Source of the DNA: Emiliania huxleyi CCMP1516
Taxonomy: Eukaryota; Haptophyta; Isochrysidales; Noelaerhabdaceae
Direction: 5' to 3'
Length of the DNA stretch: 23,785 nt
NCBI RefSeq assembly: GCF_000372725.1
Contig: NW_005200754.1
Coordinates: forward strand, 1 to 23,785
The first letter of the stretch is position 1. Each line of letters starts with the position of its first letter. A program made the translations under genes and the position numbers. The notes under the pieces were generated by a model. It was not told the origin of the DNA, searched no databases, and worked only from the letters and a program-made list of their open reading frames with translations. Shown in pieces: positions 1-8,948 of the stretch.

Positions 1-352
1 GATTGCGAGGTAACCCGCTCGCAATCCTTAGATCTTGGGTACGATTGTGAGCGCCGCCGCTCATAGTTCGACAAGATGTAGGATTGTGAGCAGCACTGCT
101 CGCAATCGGAGGCATGTTGCTAGGATTGTGAGCAGTGCTGCTCGCAATCCTAGACTTTGCTAGGATTGCGAGCGCTCTGGCAGTAGTCGTAGGCGTCACC
201 AGTCACCTTGGGAGCGGAGCTGCTCTTAGTCCTAGAAGATGTAGGATTGCGAGCGCCGGCGCTCGCAATCGCACAGAGATGCTACGATTGCGAGGAGTGC
301 TGCTCACAATCCTTCGACTTCTAGGATTGAGAGCGAGGCTGCTCTCAATCCT
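1..352. repeat. Array of about nine imperfect palindromes, ~40-bp period
   Basis: Each unit has two complementary arms built on GATTGCGAG / CTCGCAATC, with a short loop and an AT-richer spacer. Centres lie near 13, 55, 94, 136, 176, 222, 257, 298 and 337. The unit at 245-270 is a perfect 26-bp palindrome; those near 55, 176 and 222 are decayed. The unit at 325-350 is changed in both arms (GATTGAGAG with CTCTCAATC), so pairing is kept. The array runs off the left edge of the window. Its function is unknown: a palindromic minisatellite, part of a mobile element, or a structured transcript are all possible. Confidence 0.85.
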
Positions 353-839
353 TCCGGTCTAGAAAAGAAGGTTCACCGCTAATGACTGCACTCCAAGTGC
401 TCCAAGTGCTCGGCTCTACTAACAAGACTCTCTCACATGAATGACAAGTGATCCCACGACCGCGATTGTGGGGACTACATGATCCGTACGTGAAGGGTGG
501 TGAAGGGTGGAGGTGCCCGTTTGGTATTGCTAAAAATCTCTCAGAGCTAGGCGGCGCAGACACCCCCCACTGGGGCCGAGGACAAGAGGCCGTTTGCCGA
601 AGTTGCTTGTTCTTGACCCAGTTGGCCCGCTTAAAGGGGACTTGAGCCAGTTCCCAGTTCCGCAGTTGATGCGCGTCTAGCGCGCCTGCTTGTTGATGTT
701 GTCGGCGTCGCCCGCCACCGCCGCCATGGAGATCTGCTGCGTGTGGTGAACGACAATCTGACTGTCACTGTGCGATTTCGGGGCCCGGGGTTGTGCGTTT
801 AGAGAGATTTGTGTTTTGTTTGTTTTTGCGTTATGTGCA
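353..839. other. Stretch with no supported gene
   Basis: Short open frames exist on both strands but none shows a recognisable motif. The only structure I see is an 18-nt sequence at 519-536 that recurs at 2232-2249, and a short CCAAGTGCT tandem near 389-409 whose reverse complement appears near 10812-10836. Confidence 0.5.
519..536 (+). repeat. 18-nt direct repeat, copy 1 (GTTTGGTATTGCTAAAAA)
   Basis: Identical 18-mer to 2232-2249, 1,713 bp apart, bracketing the retroelement remnant. In the second copy it lies inside the last open frame of the remnant and encodes FGIAK. The first copy can be read as FGIAK in the same way, so the pair may be two copies of the same element tail and not a target-site duplication. 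Confidence 0.7.
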
Positions 840-2295
840 AAACAAAAACAAAATGAGTCCTTTGAGAGCATTGCTCGCGCCGACGCCTCGCCCCAGGCGC
901 TCCGCGACCTCGCGTGGCTCCAGGCACAGCTGCCGACCGAGATGGGCGGGTGCAACATCGACACCGCCTTCACGCGAGCCGACAGCGACTTCTCCATGTC
1001 GCTCCTCAAGAACTGGCGCACCCTCGTCGCCCACAACCCCGACTTCTCGCCCTCGACGAGGGAGGTGCGTCCAAGTACCCCGCCATCGCCGCAACTATCG
1101 CCACCTATGAGTCCGCCCTCTCGGACTGGAAGGAGGTGTGCGAGAAGCGCGCCGCCCGCGACAAAAACAAGTACTAGCTACTACACCGTCCGCGGCGGCT
1201 ACCTGACTGAGTTTTACCCCAAGAGCGCATCCCGCTCCCCGAGCCCGAGTCCCTTCCAGCTACCGACGCGATTCTCAATGGCACTTGCAAATCCACGTAC
1301 CCGCGGCCGCGGGCGCTCGCTGCCATCAAGAATCACAAGGACTGGTACGCGCACCAGGAGCTCGTCAAGGCGCGGGATGTGCACGTCAAGAACAACCCGT
1401 CCCTCGGAGACAGCGCCGTCAACAACCGCGAGGCCACGCGCCTCATCTCCGCCTCAACGCCTTTCGCTGGCAAGGCCCTCGATGTCCGTGTCGACGGTAC
1501 GTACGCCACCGCCCTCTCCTCCGACACCCTCCAGGAGGAGCTCCAGCGGAAGCTCGGCCTTTGGCTCTCCGCGGCGCTTCCCACCCTTCGGGTCGCGCTC
1601 GAGCGGGGCATGCCTGTCGATTTTTCTTCGGCGACTACCTTTACAACAAGGCCCACCACCGGCGGCCCCACGACGGCGTCCTCGCCGCCTGGGCGGACGC
1701 GATGCGCGCCCCGGCCAACGCGCCGGTCGTGCACGGTGACAAGGAGAAACCGGAGCTCACCCGGCAGTACAATGAGGGGTACAAGGTCGACCTCGCAGAA
1801 CCCCATGCAGGGCCGGGGGGATGCGATGAAGTGAATGAAGTCAAGCTCTGGACGCCCCTCCTCAAGACCTCCTCGGCGGGCGTTGGCAACGCCTCGAGCG
1901 GCGGCACGCCCGCCTCCGTTGGCCACTCCTACGCCTTCGGCAGCACCGAGCGGAGAAGGCCCGTCGCCTGAACATGGGCTGCAAGGCGCGCGGGCACAGC
2001 CCGGCCAACCCTTCTCCCACAAGAACGGCCACGGCTACGTCAAGGCGCATCGCGGTTTCTACCACGACGCGATCTTTGTCAAGCGGAACAACTTCAACCT
2101 GCTGCTCCACGAGACGTCGGCGGCGGCTTCTCGCCCACCGCCGTTCTCAAGCTGCGCCGCCTCGCGCGCAAAGTCGCGCGCGGCAGCGTCGACCGCACGG
2201 CCCTACTGAAGAGGGTTCCATGCCCTAATGAGTTTGGTATTGCTAAAAAGTTCTCTCTCTTTATGGGAACGTCGAACGACAAAGGAAGGAAGTAG
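840..2295 (+). pseudogene. Degenerate reverse-transcriptase-like retroelement fragment
   Basis: A protein-like signal runs along the plus strand but changes frame at least four times. Frame 0, about 855-1061, has a segment with QAQLPTEMGG, a motif style seen at the C-terminal end of reverse transcriptases of algal non-LTR elements. Frame 2 carries it at 1059-1177 and again at about 1322-1620. Frame 1, about 1621-1971, holds HGDKEKPE, YKVDLAEP and NEVKLWTPL. Frame 2 resumes at 1970-2120 with NNFNLLLHETS. Frame 1 finishes at 2121-2295 with a TAG stop. The D...ExK spacing in VDLAEP...NEVKLW recalls a PD-(D/E)xK nuclease, which is only an inference. The catalytic YxDD region of a polymerase is not seen, so this is a 5'-truncated, decayed copy. 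Family assignment rests on remembered motif style, not on a search. Confidence 0.5.
2232..2249 (+). repeat. 18-nt direct repeat, copy 2
   Basis: Second copy of the 18-mer at 519-536. It sits in the terminal open frame of the retroelement remnant, about 45 nt before its stop codon. Confidence 0.7.
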
Positions 2296-2719
2296 GAGGC
2301 GCTCGACGCCGCCGCCCCATACACCGCGCAGAAAGAAAGAAAGAAAACACACAACCCAAGGGAGGGATGGGAGAACGGCACGCCGCCACCACACAGGGAT
2401 TTTAAGGAGAGGAGGGTGTGATGCGCTAGCGCAATGCCACCCAAAGTTTCAGGCCGCATTCTTACCGAATAAGAATTTAAACAACGAACTCTCTCTCACA
2501 GCACACAGGCCTCGACACAGGAATTTTAGCACACGAAAACGATCGCGCCCAGGATCGCGCCACTGTCGCAGAATTCTGCTTCCCGCTTGTGTGCTCCTGC
2601 TGCCAAGCCCAGAGTCGCGCAGCCCGCGGTCGTTCGCTGCGAGTGGGTCGGCCTAGCACCGTACGTGCCATCCATCGGCCACCGTGCACACCATCCACCC
2701 CGCAGTCATCTCCATCGGG
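2296..2719. other. Intergenic stretch upstream of the acyltransferase gene
   Basis: It contains a GAAA/AAAG-rich run near 2325-2350 and no recognised gene. In the frame of the downstream ORF there is a stop at 2654-2656 and no ATG before 2720, which decides the start of the next gene unless an upstream exon joins at the CCCCGCAG at about 2698-2705. Confidence 0.5.
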
Positions 2720-5700
2720 ATGAACTCGCGCACCAACTCGCAGAAGAACATGCTGCTCGAGGCGGGAGAGAGCATCCTGCGGGTCGGCTCCTTCCACGAC
2801 CTGTCGATGTGGGAGCAGCACACGACGGCCGACGGTTCTCCGATCGTCTCGGCGGCGGAGGAGGAGTCTGAAGACTCGCGGGACCACGACGATACGCCCG
2901 AGAAGCCGAGGAGGAGTCTAAAGCACGCACAGAGCCTTCGCGTCGTCCAGGCTCTCGCGCCCTCGCTTCTCGACGAGAAGGGCACCGCGCTGTCCGCCGG
3001 CGGTGTCGCCGCCGCGGCGGCCTGCGGCGCCGCAGCCTGCCACGCGCTGCGGCTGCTCATCCGTGAGTTGCTAGAGAAGCTCGCCGTGACGCACAGCGAG
3101 GCACGCCGCCTCGACGACCGTCCCGGCTCTGCGCTGCTGCGTGCGCGCACGCTTGAGCTGTACATCCTGTCGCTGCTGCACCACGGCGCGTGGGTGACGA
3201 TTGGCGCGCGCAAGCTGCTGCTGGCTGCCAGGAAGGGCCTCCGCGTCTAGAAGCAGAAGACGACTCTTGTACCTTAAGGTATCCCAGAGAGCTCTCGCGA
3301 TGACACGCAGCCAGCCGGATTCCGCCGTATTCAGCTGTGTTCACTGTATTCGCCTCCCCTCGTATTGATACACTGCACACCACCGTACTCCCGCCCTCAT
3401 GCTAGTGTCCTCACCACGGAGGCCTCCGCTCCCTGTACCCCTGTACCGCGACACTTCCGAGACACTTCCGAGACACTTCCGTAGGCCTCCGCTCCCTGTA
3501 CCGTGACGGCGGCGGCGCCACGCGGGCGCTGTGCCTCTCCGCTGGCTACCACCTGTACGTCCTCCTCTCCCTCTCGTCCATCTGGACGCACCCGCTGGTC
3601 ACGCTGCAGTGCCTCGGCGAGCTCGTCGGTGTGTCGGCGCAGCTGCGCTCACGGGACGTCGCTTGGATCGTCCCGCTCTCCGGCGCACATCTCCCCACAT
3701 CTCCCCACATCTCCCCACATCTCCCCACATCTCCCCACATCTCCCCGCATCTCTTTATCTCAGGCGCCCTCCGCTGCCTTCCGCAACTCTTCCTCTCGGC
3801 CTGCTCCGCCCTGGTCCCTAGAAGCGGACTACGTATCCATGCACTCCAACAACCGCGCTCGAGAGGACACGCACTCCGCTGTACGCGGCCGTGTTCGGCT
3901 GTCCTCACTGCACTCGCACCCCCCTCGTGCTCACGCGCTCAAGACTCTGCACGAGACCGCCCTCCCGCCATCATGTTGGCGTACTCACACCGCAGGCTCT
4001 GGAGCACCTCGGCGAGCCCCTCTCCTCGTACCCCTTCCGCCTGCTCCGCCTGTGCGGCCTCCTCTCTCTGGTCGGCGCCAAGGCCATCGCCACGCCCCTC
4101 TACTTGCGCGCCACCCTCTCCACCCGCCCCGAGCTACACCAGCCCGCGATGCTGCCCCGCAAGCTCGTCACCGCCGCCGACGCCGCCCTCTCCGTCGGCT
4201 GGCTCGCGTCGCATTTCGCGCTGCACAAGGCTTACCGCCGGTGGCGCCACGGCCTCCCTTCGGTGGTCGCGCCGCGCCTGCTCGCCGCCGCCGGCGGGGC
4301 GGCGCACCAGCTCCGGCTGCAGGCGAGGAGCCTGCCGCCCCAAGCTCTGCATGGCCCCTGTGCGTGATGCGTGCTACTCTCCTCCTCTGCCAGCACGTGC
4401 TGCAGATGTGAGTGTGCACGCGCACGTGCGGACCTCGCGCGCTGCATACGAGTCTCCTCTTGTTCACAGGCGGCCGCGGCGCTAGTCACCACAGGACTGC
4501 AGTTCCTCTACCTCATCCCGGCGGCACTGCCCGCCCTCGCGGCGGCCGCGCTGCGGCTGCCCGCAAGGCGGCGGCGCCTGCGCGCCCTCCTCCTCGGCGC
4601 CGTCGGCGGGCTACTCGCTCTCAGCCGCACGCGCCTGCCGCGCCCAAAGTACGGGTTGTTGCGCTCGCTGCTCCTCCACTCTGGGCTCGGGTCGCTGTTG
4701 CAGGAGTACCACTCCTTTGAGCTCATCGAGGAGGCGAGGCTCGCCGAGATCACCCGAGGTCACCCGAGGTCACCCGAGATCACCCGAGATCACCCGAGGT
4801 CACCCGAGGTCACCCGAGGTCACCCGAGGTCACCCGAGGTCACCCGAGGTCACCCGAGGTCACCCGAGACTCCCCGAGAGGTGCCGAGAGTCGCCGAGAT
4901 AGGTGCCTTGCGAGTCGCTGCCAACGCGCGACGCCGGTCTCCTCTACGCCTGCTTCCCGCACGGCATCGTCCCGTACGGCGTCGCGCAGCTCTGGCTCGC
5001 GAGGCCGCGAGGAGCGAGCCCGCGCGCGGACCAGGAGGCTTGCGAGCAGGCGTGGTGCTGCTCTGGCTCGAGAGGTTGCGGCGTGGCCACCCGCTCGGAG
5101 GGCTCGGCGCGCCATTTCCTCTTCGACCCCCCCTCTCCACCTCTTCCTCTTCTGAATGCTTCACCCACCAACACACACACACACTTCCCCAAGGCGCATC
5201 GGTCCTCTTTCGGCTGCCTCTTCTACGGCAGTGGCTCTCCATGGCCGGCCTCGAGCCTGCGACTGCGCGCAACCTGCTCCGGCGGCTCCGCTCGCCGGGC
5301 TGCTCCACCTTCCTCGTGCCCGGCGGCATCGCCGAGATGTTTCTCAACGACCCGGACTACGAGGTCGTCCAGCTTGCGAACCGGAAGGGGTTCTGCAAGC
5401 ACGCGCCGCCCAGATGCGGGCTATAGACCCGTCTGTTTCCAACGCGCACTTCAGAAGACACTCGGCTGTCTTCAAGACACTTGCCGTTGACACTTGCCTG
5501 TGCTCACGCGCCAGGCACGCGCTTCGCGCCGGCTCTCCCATCGTGCCCGTCTACATCTTCGGGCAGACACAGCTCTTCTACACCTTCTCGGGCCGGCTGC
5601 AGCAGCTGATGCGCCGCCTCTCTCGCGCGCTGCGTGTCTCTCTCATCCCATTTGTCGGCCGCTCGTGGCTCTCCCCCTTTGTGCCGCTGCAGAACCCGCT

Positions 5701-5968
5701 GACCGTCGTCGTCGGCCGGCCAATCAATCTGGACGTGGCGCCCGTGGAGGCGCCCACCGCCGAGCAGATCGACGCGCTCCACGCCGAGTTCACCGCGGAG
5801 CTGCAGCGCATCTTCGACACGTACAAGGGCCGCCACCCGGGGTACTCCAACAAGCGCCTGTACGTGGCGGGCGAGGACGACGTGACGCGGTGGGGAGAGG
5901 AAGAGGTGGAGGCCATCCGCGAGCGGCGGCGGCTCGAGCAGTTTCACCTTTTCCCCGCCAAGCTCTAA
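2720..5968 (+). CDS. DGAT2-family acyltransferase (diacylglycerol acyltransferase 2-like), nine exons
   Basis: Members of this family transfer an acyl group from acyl-CoA to mono- or diacylglycerol at the ER. Exon model: 2720-3236, 3485-3682, 3764-3807, 3996-4283 (end uncertain), 4470-4733, 4903-4978, 5050-5106, 5194-5398, 5515-5968. It keeps frame throughout and predicts about 700 aa. Family motifs appear in order in the C-terminal half: YACFPHGI (near residue 457; most relatives have HPHG), LPLLRQW, FLVPGGIAEMF, NRKGFCKHAL and IVPVYIFGQTQLF. The first 400 residues include an acidic, Ser-rich N-terminus and several hydrophobic segments and match nothing I recognise; family members are usually about 350 aa, so exon 1 could be a separate gene. 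All eight modelled introns start with GC. The exon 1-2 link and the exon 4 end are the weakest points. Confidence 0.75.
3237..3484 (+). mobile_element. Introner-like intron 1 of the acyltransferase gene
   Basis: The intron begins GCCTCCGC, and the same octamer follows AG at both 3422 and 3485. After the octamer comes GTCTAGAAGC, the start shared with the introns at 3808, 20976 and 21727. The interior near 3330-3400 also resembles those copies (TTCACTGTATTCGCC..., CCGCCCTCATG), ending in CCACGGAG at 3421. The last 63 nt, 3422-3484, duplicate the exon start and carry three GACACTTCC repeats. Confidence 0.6.
3683..3763 (+). repeat. Intron 2 made of (CTCCCCACAT)n
   Basis: Six to seven 10-bp units fill almost the whole 81-nt intron. 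It starts GCGC and the following exon also starts GCGC. The same decamer family occurs in introns of the translocator and the CRAL-TRIO gene. Confidence 0.8.
3808..3995 (+). mobile_element. Introner-like intron 3 of the acyltransferase gene
   Basis: This 188-nt intron starts GCCCTGGT and the next exon starts GCTCTGGA (6 of 8). Its body begins CCCTAGAAGCGGA and shares long stretches with 20976-21164 and 21727-21930, such as CGCTCGAGAGGACACGCACT and CTCACGCGCTC. Ends in CACCGCAG. The shared body in unrelated genes shows that it is a dispersed element acting as an intron. Confidence 0.8.
4734..4902 (+). repeat. Intron 5 filled with (GTCACCCGAG)n
   Basis: From about 4746 to 4868 a 10-bp unit GTCACCCGAG (some copies ATCACCCGAG) repeats about twelve times, followed by a related CCGAGAG-rich tail ending in GATAG before exon 6. 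Confidence 0.85.
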
Positions 5969-7262
5969 CGCGAGCGTGAGCTCTGACGAGAGCGAGTGTG
6001 AAAAGAGGAGAGCGAGAGAGAGGCGTTTAATAAGTATATGATCTGCGAAATTGTTCGCAGCTACACACTGTGTGGAACGGGCTAGCTCAAGGTTGCGTTA
6101 GATTGTCAATGGAGAATGGCCGCGTTCTCGCCCCTTTCCTGTCCGCGTGGGTCTCAGAGGACGAATGAGCACCGGACCTTCGAGGACATCAAAGTCGGCC
6201 GCGCCCCACGGCTATCCCGCCGGCTCTCGAGTGTCGCAGCGCGACGCGCTTCACCCCTCGACTCCGCGCTGCGAGTCGATTGGGAGACGACGCTCGGCCA
6301 CTGCCAACTCCACCCTGACGTGACGCACATGCGCCGAGTGTCTCCCCCGAGGGTGTCCTTGTATAGTATAGTTGGTTGCGAGTTAAAAAAAGCCCGTTCC
6401 GCACCCGCAGCCAGCACCAGTACACATGCCGTTCTGGTGCCCCTCGGCTGGCCAGAGGACGACTCACAATGCAAAATCGGAAAGACATCACGAGGGGCCG
6501 TATAAACGGTGCCGCAGCGGCCCGGGACACTAACAGTGAGTTGCTGCCACTCGCCCGGCCTCCTCCCCCTCGGGGTCGCCCGGAAAGTGGGCTTGCGCAC
6601 CGGCGCCCCCCCCAGCACGCCGACCCGAGGTGTACCCTCCGGCCACCTGGGAGGGGAGCGCTCTCCCTTTTTGGCCCATTGGCTTCACCATGATGGATAC
6701 GGAGGTGGCCAGCCCTTGGTTGTGCACCTGCGGCGCGAAGAGGAGGTGATCTCGGCGGACGACGGCCATGCCGAGAGCGGGTCCAGCGCGGAAGAGGGTG
6801 CGCAGCGCGTCGCGGCCGCGCGCTTGGGAGCCGGGGGGATGGCCGGAGGGGGTGGGACGCCTGCATGTCCTCGAAGCTCCCATCCGCATACGCAAGCCGA
6901 GCCGCGAACGGCGGGGAGGGAGTTTTGGAGGGTCAGCCAAGGACGCGCATGGCGAGTGACAAACGAACGCAACCTGCCCCGTCGCTGGTTTCTCATCGTG
7001 CACCGTATACGTGTACGACGTCGCGGAGCGTCAACCCGTCAACACAACGCTCAACGGCACCCCGTTTCTGTGAAAGTGCGAAGCTCTATCGCTAGTCACC
7101 GCCTCCGGAACAGAGCCGCTACACCGGCACCGGCACCGGCGCCGGTGCCGGTGTGCCAGACACGCCGATCGAGCTGCCCACCGCGCAGAATCCAGATCTC
7201 GCGGCTCTCGCCTGCTCTCTCTCGCACCCCCAACGCGCTGCTGTAACTCTGATATGACTCGG
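5969..7262. other. Gene-poor stretch, no supported gene
   Basis: A purine-rich run follows the acyltransferase stop (about 5998-6024). Minus-strand frames around 6530-6990 have patches that read like protein (for example LFAPQVHNQGLA) but no ATG and no recognised family. A plus-strand frame at 7096-7246 encodes Gly-Thr repeats and then a plausible short tail ending in TGA; it could be a lone exon. None of these is called as a gene. Confidence 0.4.
7128..7153. repeat. Perfect 26-bp palindrome built from CACCGG
   Basis: CACCGGCACCGGC is followed directly by its reverse complement. It could extrude as a cruciform or be a chance product of a CACCGG microsatellite running in both directions. Confidence 0.8.
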
Positions 7263-7870
7263 TCACATGATCGCCTCCCCGTCCGAGATCAGACTCTCCC
7301 TTTCCAGCCGTGGCGCGGCCTTCCCGTCGTACCTGGCCGCCCTCACTGTGGTAGACATCGCACGCGCCATTCGCACCCCTTGTGAGCCACCCCTTGGCTT
7401 GTCAGCAACACCAGGCCTGAGCAACCGCAACGCCACCCCACACACGGCGAAAAGTGCCGGGGGAATGAGCAGGACTGCTGCCTCGTCCCATTCAAGCCAG
7501 GAGGGGGAGGGCGGCGGCAGCGGCGGTGCCGCCGCTCGCGCCGCCGCCGCTCGAGCCGCCACTGCCACCCTTGTCGCCACCGCCACCGCCGCCGCCGCCG
7601 CCGCCCAGCGCGGTCGCCACCACTGTCCTCGAGGCCTGCATCGCCATCCTCGGCGTCATCTCGCTGGTCACAGCGGCATTGGTTTCGAGAGGGAGCCGCT
7701 TGCGCCGGATGGCGAAGCGAGCCGACGGCATCGAGATACGGCTTGCGAGAGGCTTGTCAATCCACTCGGCTGTGTCCGCTGATGGCTCTGCGGGCGTCGA
7801 GATTCGAGCGGGCGCGGCGGGTCCACTATCCGAGCGGGCGGAAAAGCAGGAGAGGGTCGTCGTCTTGTAG
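7263..7870. other. Two overlapping open frames with possible membrane segments, strand unresolved
   Basis: A minus-strand frame (7263-7586) ends in TGA and encodes a hydrophobic stretch, AVLLIPPALFAVCGVALRLL, then a basic tail. A plus-strand frame (7526-7870) encodes a Pro-rich run, a hydrophobic stretch, ACIAILGVISLVTAALV, and a basic tail ending in TAG. Both overlap in a GCC/CCG microsatellite (about 7510-7610) and neither has an ATG start, so each would need an upstream exon. One may be real and the other a shadow, or both may be remnants. No family is recognised. Confidence 0.3.
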
Positions 7871-8217
7871 GCTCTCGCAGGCGGCTCTCGGGTGGGGTGG
7901 GGGGCTGGGGGCTGGGGTTGGTGGGTGTGCCCGCTGTGTTTTGGGGGGTCACCACGAGTCAGGGATATATTCAAAATCAACTTTGGTTTAACGATGTAAT
8001 GTGGCCTCGTGACGGGATGCGCACACGCGCAATCGCGAGCCGAGAGAGAGTGCAGCACCGCATCCGCTAAAGAGCCGCTCGCCACGACCGACCCCCGCTC
8101 GCTAAAAAGAAAAAGGCAAACTTACTCGAGCCTTGTAAACAGCGTCCAAGCTACCATACTTAGCCAGCCCAGCCAGTTTCGTACCACAACATGAATGACT
8201 CTGGGTTCAGACAGAAA
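7871..8217. other. Stretch with no supported gene
   Basis: G/T-rich sequence near 7885-7940 (GTGGGGTGGGGGGCTGGGGG type) could form G-quadruplexes on the plus strand. No coding signal is recognised. Confidence 0.4.
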
Positions 8218-8827
8218 CCGGCACCAACTTGATTCGTAGATCGGCGTCTCCCCCTCCCCCTATGGGCCGCCACCCGCAGCTCGAGCTGATTTTGAGTGGC
8301 GTATCGGCGAGATGCGTGCCAAGATGCAGGCTGAGCTGCGCGAGCAGCTCGACGCGCTGCAGATTTCGATGGAGGCAGAGGCGAGGCGCGCTGATGCCGC
8401 AGCGAGGCGGAGAGGTCAAGGCGCTGTACAACAAGATGGAGAGGGGATTATGCACACGCGTGAGGGGTTGATAGTCGCACTCGCAGAGGCGCAGCTCGGC
8501 AAGCACGAATATAGTGATTGTTAAGAGATATACGTAGCGTTACAGTCGTACGGTGGTTGACCCTCCCACCGTGTGGCCTGGGCCGCCCGGACCCCAGAGC
8601 TGCGCACGTGCAGACAGCGTTGCGCGAGCGTTGGAGAGGCCAGCCTCCGGCTTCTCAGCGTGTCGCGAGTGCTGTGTCTCTATCTGCCTGGTGGATGGGT
8701 GTGGTGGGGGACTCCTGGTGGCTTTTCGTTACAAATTTACGGAATTACGGATTTACGGATCGACCCCCCTCCCTCCCCGTCCCGCGGCCCGGCCGTGAGA
8801 CCGATCTACGAATCAAGTTGGTGCCGG
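8218..8827. mobile_element. Small transposon-like element with 27-bp terminal inverted repeats
   Basis: 8218-8244 (CCGGCACCAACTTGATTCGT, then AGATCGG) is the exact reverse complement of 8801-8827. AAA lies immediately outside both ends, a possible 3-bp target duplication. The 610-bp interior has no transposase; it contains a short coiled-coil-like ORF at 8312-8524. This fits a non-autonomous DNA transposon. An inverted duplication of another kind is the alternative. Confidence 0.65.
8312..8524 (+). CDS. Short coiled-coil-like ORF inside the inverted-repeat element
   Basis: The 70-aa frame begins at an ATG. Its first half is charged and helical (MRAKMQAELREQLDALQ, EAEARRADAAARRR), typical of a coiled coil. 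The second half changes character and could be out of frame: the plus-1 frame downstream reads EVKALYNKMERG. It is either a captured gene fragment or a tiny element-encoded protein; no family is recognised. Confidence 0.3.
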   Translation: MRAKMQAELREQLDALQISMEAEARRADAAARRRGQGAVQQDGEGIMHTREGLIVALAEAQLGKHEYSDC

Positions 8828-8948
8828 AAACTCATGCCGAATGTATTCCCCGCCGAGGGCGTGCTCGTGTTAAGTCGCGCATCCCTTCCCAATGGAGTGG
8901 CCCATGCTCCAACCCGCCTTGCTGCTTTCGGGAGGCCTGCTGCCTCTC

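Noticed and set aside
1..352. CRISPR array
   Set aside because: The repeats are hairpins with degenerate arms at 40-bp spacing, spacers are short and similar to each other, no cas genes are present, and the surrounding genes are eukaryotic.
816..1739. 307-codon plus-strand open frame taken as one gene
   Set aside because: Only its first third reads like protein; the rest is Arg/Ser/Pro shadow of the retroelement remnant in another frame.
3503..4411. 302-codon plus-strand frame across acyltransferase exons 2-4
   Set aside because: It is out of frame with the exons that read as protein and passes through the decamer and introner introns.
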